NCBI GenBank assembly: GCA_015680685.1
Contig: MNCI01011418.1
Coordinates: 192,458-232,071, forward strand
DNA: 39,614 bases
Direction of reading: 5' to 3'
Source of the DNA: Gnetum montanum
Lineage: Eukaryota > Streptophyta > Gnetopsida > Gnetales > Gnetaceae
Part shown: positions 34,050 through 39,614 of the stretch, piece after piece
Numbering within the stretch: position 1 is the first letter of the stretch
Layout of the letters: the number at the start of each line of letters is the position of its first letter
Translations under genes and position numbers: made by a program
The notes under the pieces: model-generated
The model's input: only the letters and a program-made list of their open reading frames with translations
What the model was told of the DNA's origin: nothing
Database searches by the model: none

Positions 34050-34165
34050 ACCTGCTGCATTGGCATCACGTGAATCTCCAACTGTTACCAAGGAATAGGC
34101 AGGTTGAAGTTTTAAACTAAACATTGGCTTCAATATGCGTGAAAGGTCCATCGAGTATCGAGCAC
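34050..34165 (-). other. Candidate coding exon, product unknown
   Basis: The exon is bounded by an acceptor (GGGATGATTGCAG) and a donor (CAATGCAGCAG then GTATAATC) on the minus strand. It would encode about 38 residues, including SMDLSRILKPMFSLKLQPAY and SLVTVGDSRDANAA. The P-A-x-x-L-V-x-V-G-D-x-x-D pattern faintly recalls the N-terminus of FolD-type methylenetetrahydrofolate dehydrogenases, but other FolD motifs were not found nearby. It lies 1.35 kb past the KIN17 stop codon on the same strand as KIN17. It may be an exon of a separate gene or a pseudogene piece. Confidence 0.25.
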
Positions 34166-34813
34166 TTGTAATCTCCTGCAATCATCCCTGTAGGTTGCAA
34201 AATTCTGAATGTACCCTGGGCAAGTATTTTAACAACTGACAATTACTTGATAAAACAGAATATTTCACGAGACACTAGTCGTTTAAGCAATTTGAGGCAA
34301 TGGTCATTGTTCAGAACAAAACCGTAAGAGATAACGTTCAAAATTTTGGCTTCTCCAACCATAAAAAAAAAATCAAACATGAGATTTTCTTTTTGTTTTT
34401 AAATCATACGTATCAAGAACTACCATCCAGGACCCATGATCCTTCTATATGAGTCAAAATAAAAAAATTAATTTTAACACGCTTGTAGACATTAAGGAGA
34501 TTTCAGTTTCAATGCATGGGCTTAGTTGTCGACTCAAATTTTATATATTTATGTTCATATATTATTTTTAAACTGCAACACATCTACTCTAACTTGATAA
34601 CAAAGCTCTTTTCATTATACATTTCTTGAAGTCATTCATTCATAAGAATCGTCAAAGTTTATTTTACCCAAAATACATCTCCACAATCACCTTTGACAAG
34701 ACTGCATCCAATATTTTCTGCTTTGCCCCAGTTAATCCACAGAGACGGTGACCATGAGTTCATGACACATACAGCAATTTCTGCCAGACGTGCAGAAATT
34801 CATATCCATAATA

Positions 34814-35040
34814 ATTCACATGAAGAAGTTCATCTCTTAAGCCCACTGTTTAATAATAATTATTTATTTTCTGTAATAAAGTCTAACCAATAAATACCCA
34901 TAATATTTTGCATGAAAAAGTTTATCTGTTCACATGAAGAAGTTCATCTCTTAAGCCCACTGTTTGATAATAATTATTTATTTTCTGTAACAAAGTCTAA
35001 CCAATAAATACCCATATTTTGCATGAAAAAGTTTATCTCT
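34814..35040. repeat. Recent tandem duplication, about 115-bp period
   Basis: 34814-34928 and 34929-35040 are nearly identical: TTCACATGAAGAAGTTCATC, TCTTAAGCCCACTGTTT, AAAGTCTAACCAATAAATAC and GCATGAAAAAGTTTATCT occur in both with only a few changes. A third, diverged copy follows (to about 35108). These belong to the same AT-rich family as 29388-30252. Confidence 0.85.
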
Positions 35041-35510
35041 TGGCACAGCTTGGACTAGTGTTATGATGATAATTATTTTTTTTCGTGACAAAGTCCAGTC
35101 AACTGATTACTATTTTAGTATTTATTAAAAAAACACACAAACGTTTATAAAAGATTCAAATATTGAATAAAAAATACAAGACAAAAAAATGAGGTAATAA
35201 TGAGCAAGATATGCTATTCATCATCAACGGGAACACCTAGATTAAACAGAGGTCAAACCTCCAAGGGCATATACATTGTGCACAGATTAATTCAATAGAC
35301 AGAAAGCCTTTCGTGTTCGATACTGGCCCTCAAACTGCATTCGGTGAGGCCTTTCAAGAAATACACATCATTGATCCTACTGTTTACAAAAATGAAACGG
35401 AGAAGGAAGCACTATTAGCTCTGAATGTAACAACTCCTGTTTCAGATGTGACCAAATTGCGCAGTGTTTAAACCCCTTAAATTTGTCAACAAAATAACGT
35501 AAAAGCAGAA

Positions 35511-38253
35511 TCATTGTGCAATTTTGCAAATGTCTTCATATTCCATGGAAGGAAGTACTCTCCCATCATATATACCTTTTTCAATTTGCACCTTTGCAGA
35601 GTACTTTTCAGTGTCAATCCCAAGCAATCTCGCAGTGCAACCACGGTAAGCACCATTGACTATTCGAACTAAACCACCTATTTGGGGAATCACAGTTTCC
35701 AGCTCCTGCTGGTCAACCCTCAAAAGATGACCATTTTCAAGCATTTTAATCTCTCCAACATATCTATCTGTGACCTTGACCACAACACCCTTCTGCTTGT
35801 AATACCCATTTTCCTGCAAAACTTTGCTCATTACTTTCACCACAATTCCCTCGCACAACCAGTAGTCCTTTCTGTTCAACTTTTCCTTTTGACGTTCTTG
35901 CTCTTTCATCAGCTCCGCAAGAGCTAAAGAAGATTCAACACCTTTCTCTCCTGTTTTCTTCTTCTTCAAGTCAGCACCATCATCCTCAGCACCATCTTCA
36001 AAAACCTTTTCCCTCCTCCTTTTATCAGAAGTCTCACCAGTTGACTTAGGAAGTGCTGATTTTGGAAGTGCAAATGCAATCTTGCCGTTGTGAGAAACCT
36101 CACCACTTTTTTCTGGCACACTCTCAACTTTCCCTGTATCACCCTTAGACGAAGCCAGCTTCTCAGCTCGCTCAATCTGTTGCTGGATTTCTTTCTCATG
36201 ACGTAGCTCCTCAACTACATCTGCTTTGGCCCTCTTGTTCTTCAAAGTTTCTTTCAAAAGGGTCTCAGGTTCTCTATCTATGTATGTGATAAACCAGCCT
36301 TTGGGTGTTTCCTCAACCTTCACCAATGAATACACATAAAGCATCAGACAAAAATCTAAAAAATAGGTACGTTACATAAAATGAAATTAAAAAAAAGTTG
36401 GCAGTTACACAGATCTAAACATTACACTAATCTAGGCATAACAAATTTAGAGCTTACAATTATTTCATGTAAGAAAAACCCAAGCACATTAAATGAAACA
36501 TTTCTGAAAGGTTGGACAATAGGGAGGTAACGGTTCCTCCAACTGGTAATAATCGGTAATACCAGGAATTTTTTAAACCAATAAACATGAAAAACAGATA
36601 TTATGCAGAAACTTTAAGCATTTAAGTGAGATATTACAATCAATTAAAAACTTTTTTTGAAGAAATTTCGGGATAATAGTAACAAAAATTTTACAGAGAA
36701 CAGACATAGACATCAAGTGGGGAGACCCCCACGGCACCAGAGGTAAAGAAAAACTGGGGTGCTGGCTCACCCCACCCCAAAACCATCGGTGTGCCAGACA
36801 TTCAGAGCACACGCAGGCCGGACCCATGAAGCAAACAAAAACAGGTCACCTGGACCAACCGAGCAGAACAATTAAAAGAAAAAAAAACACGGAAACTGTT
36901 TTCACCGTTGTGAATCATTAAAACAAAAAACGTGCAGGTAAAACTGAATGTTCTTGGAGATAGCAGGAGGTCCAAGCTGTTCCCAAATGAAAACCAATAG
37001 AGTTGAAGCAAGTTTCTCAATTATATTCATTAAGCATACAACAGCATAGAATAAGCAAGAGGAACGAATGATTGTCTATGCATTTTCAGCGCAGTAGCAG
37101 CAACAATAGTAAGGATCAAATATCAGCAACAAAAATGAGAGGGAATAAATCATTTATCTTTGGCTTCAGAGCACAATAGCTAACAACTATAACAAGAAAT
37201 GAATAACAACAACAATTAAAGAAAATGAATGACAACTAATATCTGTGCGTATTTGCAACACCAAAGCAACATCAATCAGTGCAAATCTTTCTTTCTATAC
37301 ACCATAAGCCCCATTCCTTGGTTCATCCACCAGTCGTTATGAAACAACTGATGTAACGGTGTGACTTTCAATTCGGTCGGGAATACGGCTGAGGCCGAAA
37401 ACAGTTTGCTTTCATTCTAAAACATGATATCCTGCTCTAAAAAAAGTGACTGGGTGTAAATAATTAAACAACCGATTATTACCGGTCAGAAGCACCCTGC
37501 CCCCGATTGTTCAACCTTCCCGAAATTTGGAAACAAGCTTCATTAGCGAATTACTCTGTCCCCTAACGAGAGTAATGGGATCCATGTATAACGAAAACAG
37601 CGCAATCCTTCCATAAATCCCGTAATCAAACAGTAAAAATTAAGAAATCTACTGCAACTGGAAATTTCAGGCTTCAATGTATATGTCTAATGCACAAAAA
37701 AATGCTTACCGAAATGGATTTGCAAACCCTAGCTTAACTCACAATTCTCTAACGAATCGAAAGAATGCAAACCCTAGCTTAACTGACAATTCTCTCACAA
37801 AATCGAAAGAATGCAAACCCTATCTGAACATCGTAGAGAAAAATAGCAGCAAAAAAGAAAACTAAATACCTTACACTGGCCGGTGCGGCCGAGGTACTTG
37901 ACGAACTCGGTTAAGGTTAACCATTTGGTTGAATTCATGTGGATATGGTGCCGATCAGCAATATATTCGTTGTAGACAACCGTTGCTGCTACGCGAGAAC
38001 GATGAGAACGCTTAAGGTGCTCCATGAAAGTGCGTTCAAATTCCTCTGAGTAGCCATCAACAAAGCGGTCGGGATTTTCACCAAACACTTGCATCTGGCG
38101 TTGGTGACTCTCTGACATACAGTGACACTTGAAGCCATTCTCGTCGCGGCACTGCTTCTGGCACATCTGGCAATACCACCGCAGCTTCTGAAGGCCTTTC
38201 GCCTTGATCCGATTCGCGATCGCCTTCGGAGTAAGAAAATCGTTCTTACCCAT
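35511..38253 (-). CDS. KIN17: DNA/RNA-binding protein KIN17 (two exons)
   Basis: KIN17 is a conserved nuclear zinc-finger protein linked to DNA replication, damage response and RNA processing. Exon 1 (38253-37870) starts MGKNDFLTPKAIANRIKAKG and ends GRTGQCK. Exon 2 (36317-35511) begins VEETPKGWFITYIDRE and ends EDICKIAQ. The join gives 396 residues, near the usual plant length of about 400. A C2H2 finger uses Cys28, Cys31, His44 and His50. A winged-helix KIN17 domain spans about 51-160. A Lys/Glu-rich, probably disordered or coiled middle spans about 160-275. The C-terminal SH3-like pair includes KQKGVVVKVTDRYVGEI and a KOW motif (GGLVRIVNGAYRGCTARLLG, about 341-385). The donor (GTGTAAG then GTATTT) and acceptor (GGTGAAG then GTTGAG) join in phase 0. 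No stop or frameshift occurs. The start has no in-frame upstream alternative and matches the family N-terminus. No operon-like neighbour exists; it is a stand-alone nuclear gene. Confidence 0.95.
36318..37869 (-). other. KIN17 intron
   Basis: The 1552-bp intron has GT (37869) and AG (36318) ends and separates the finger/winged-helix start from the rest of the protein in phase 0. It contains no transposon that could be recognised. A 45-bp repeat array lies near its 5' end. Confidence 0.85.
37712..37830. repeat. 45-46-bp tandem repeat in the KIN17 intron
   Basis: GCAAACCCTAGCTTAACT recurs at 37722 and 37767, and partly at 37813, separated by ACAATTCTCT and AATCGAAAGAAT. This makes about 2.6 units close to the first exon. 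Confidence 0.8.
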
Positions 38254-38486
38254 GCTTGTTCTCTGGTTTTGGTCCGGTTGCGTTCTCTCTGTTCCGCGGT
38301 TCTCTGGTTTTGGTCCGCTGGAAGAGATGGGCAGCGAGCTTGATCACAACAGACACGCTGAACGAATATGCTCCATCTTTTTCGCTCATCGTGCCTGTAT
38401 ATGTCTATTTTGTTGGTTTTTTTCTTTTTTTCGCGTTTGCTTTTCTTCTATGCTAACCTCCTTATTTAATAACTCGACATTATAGG
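38254..38486 (-). promoter_or_regulatory. KIN17 5' untranslated and promoter region
   Basis: This GC-richer stretch directly upstream of the start codon contains two copies of TTCTCTGGTTTTGGTCCG (plus strand, about 38259-38277 and 38300-38318). No convincing TATA box was seen, which is common for housekeeping genes. The transcription start was not determined. Confidence 0.45.
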
Positions 38487-38710
38487 TAGCAATTTAAAGG
38501 GTTTCATTTTGATAAAGGATACCAGTTCTAATTTAACTTTAAGCAAACATGTTCGTATGCTTTGTGTACCTTAAAATCAATTGGGTAACTTGTTTGTGAC
38601 CGGTTCTATTGATATCGCGGCAGACGTTTTAGATCTTCATTTCAATGCCTTGCAAATTACCACTCTTTACCAAGGGCAAAATCATCATGAGAATCACAAT
38701 GTTCATGTTA
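38487..38710. other. Upstream flank of KIN17, nothing recognised
   Basis: AT-rich sequence without frames or repeats that could be named. Confidence 0.4.
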
Positions 38711-38843
38711 ACAAGAGATTTGGGAGGGTTGATGGATAAGCAAAAACTTAATCTCTTCAAATGGGTGTACCCAAGCTTGAACCCTGGTCTTTGACTTGAG
38801 AAATGAGTACTTTATCATCATTCTAAATGGTGATCCCTAGTCC
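38711..38843 (-). mobile_element. SINE relic, same family as the tail at 13921-14024
   Basis: On the minus strand, TTTAGAATGATGATAAAG (A-box-like), TTCTCAAGTCAAAGACC, GGGTTCAAGCTTGGG (B box) and CATCAACCCTCCCAA follow in order. The last three match 13921-14024. ACATTGTTGTT and ACATTGTGATT flank it and may be a decayed target duplication. A long A run (plus strand, about 38860-38874) lies at its head side. Confidence 0.55.
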
Positions 38844-39614
38844 AATAACAACAATGTCAAAAAAAAAAAAAAAACAAAATGAAAATATCTTTTTTCAAAT
38901 ATTTGGAAAAGGTAAATATTTTAAACCTCTCTTGAACCTTTTAGATTTTTTATTTTTTTAAATCTTTCTATCCTAAACATTAACTTTATAAGAACTACTC
39001 TCTATTGCTTAAAGAATACCTAATAAAGTTAACATTCTAATTAAGGATTTTTAGTAGTAGAAAGAACAATTATCAATAGGTCTATAAGAGTTCAAAGATG
39101 GTTGTCTTTTGTTCACAACCCTCTTTTTGTTTTTGTTTTTTTTTTTTGCCACAAATAGATGAAGAATATGTCAAATCATACTATTTTAGTGAATGAATTA
39201 TTTGTGAATATGCTTCTCTTTACATATAATGTCCCCTACCAAGTTAGAAATGAATGCATTGCCAAAAATAACAATGCTTCAATGTTGTAATGTGGTTTTG
39301 ATTGCAAATTACATGCTTCAAATCATCTATGTTCTAGGGATGTTGGAACTTTGAAATAATTGTAATATATGTACACCCCAAGATATATACTCAAATCAAA
39401 ACTTTATAACTCAACATTGCCTACCAAAAATCCAACCAATAACTTAAAGCTTTCAAATCAAGAGTGTTACCACCACAATCATAGAAGAGCATAAAAACTT
39501 CCTTAGTATCTTTGGTGCTATGTTGCCAGCACATGCATATATGGTGAGTAAAATAGTGGTATACATTTCAAATGATAAAATAGAGACTACAAGTTTAAGT
39601 TCATGACCTTCCAA
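38844..39614. other. AT-rich flank without gene
   Basis: Homopolymer runs (A at about 38860, T at about 39138) and AT-rich sequence with no recognisable frame, RNA or repeat pair. Confidence 0.45.

Noticed and set aside
35682-35927. Plus-strand 81-residue frame
   Set aside because: It is antisense to KIN17 exon 2 and has no features of its own.

Overview
The window looks like nuclear DNA of a seed plant. It is AT-rich, dominated by old nested retroelements, and carries one clearly intact protein gene and one intact tRNA gene. The conifer-like style (long AT-rich spacers, slowly decaying LTR elements, strong loss of C/G to T/A) suggests a gymnosperm, but that is inference. Nothing bacterial, organellar or CRISPR-like was seen.

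Positions 1-26000 are a retrotransposon graveyard. Four copies of one Ty3/gypsy-like LTR family occur. Element A (+, 1-2200) is only the 3' end of a copy. Element B (+, about 5030-12426) has a dead integrase, a spacer, a second copy-encoded reading frame and a 3' LTR. A solo LTR (+, 7480-8333, target duplication ACCTT) sits inside element B. Element C (-, 15279-23838) is complete from LTR to LTR, with primer-binding site and polypurine tract, but has no pol. A degenerate LINE (+, 12427-15278) is interrupted by element C. A Ty1/copia gag-integrase fragment (-, about 24030-25700) follows. An assembly gap of 449 N (22148-22596) lies in element C.

The most interesting signal is in this LTR family. 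Elements B and C, on opposite strands and well diverged, share the same block between the pol/gag part and the 3' LTR. It consists of (i) a short motif GGGCATTA...TTTGGGGAGG, (ii) a second promoter-like unit made of GATATC dyads followed by a TATA box, resembling the family's LTR promoter, (iii) a leader with a conserved short ATG frame and a possible intron donor, and (iv) a long extra frame encoding an N-terminal domain like the 'putative plant transposon protein' domain and a long coiled coil. Stops in the extra frame lie mostly at former Gln/Arg codons.

Positions 26000-35500 hold an intact tRNA-Val(UAC), local tandem repeats, SINE insertions (one with a 16-bp target duplication and a related empty site nearby) and unassigned sequence with a few weak exon candidates on the minus strand. 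Positions 35511-38253 (-) are a two-exon KIN17 gene, apparently complete. Upstream of it are a short promoter region and a SINE relic that shares its tail with a tRNA-Val/SINE composite inserted in the LINE.
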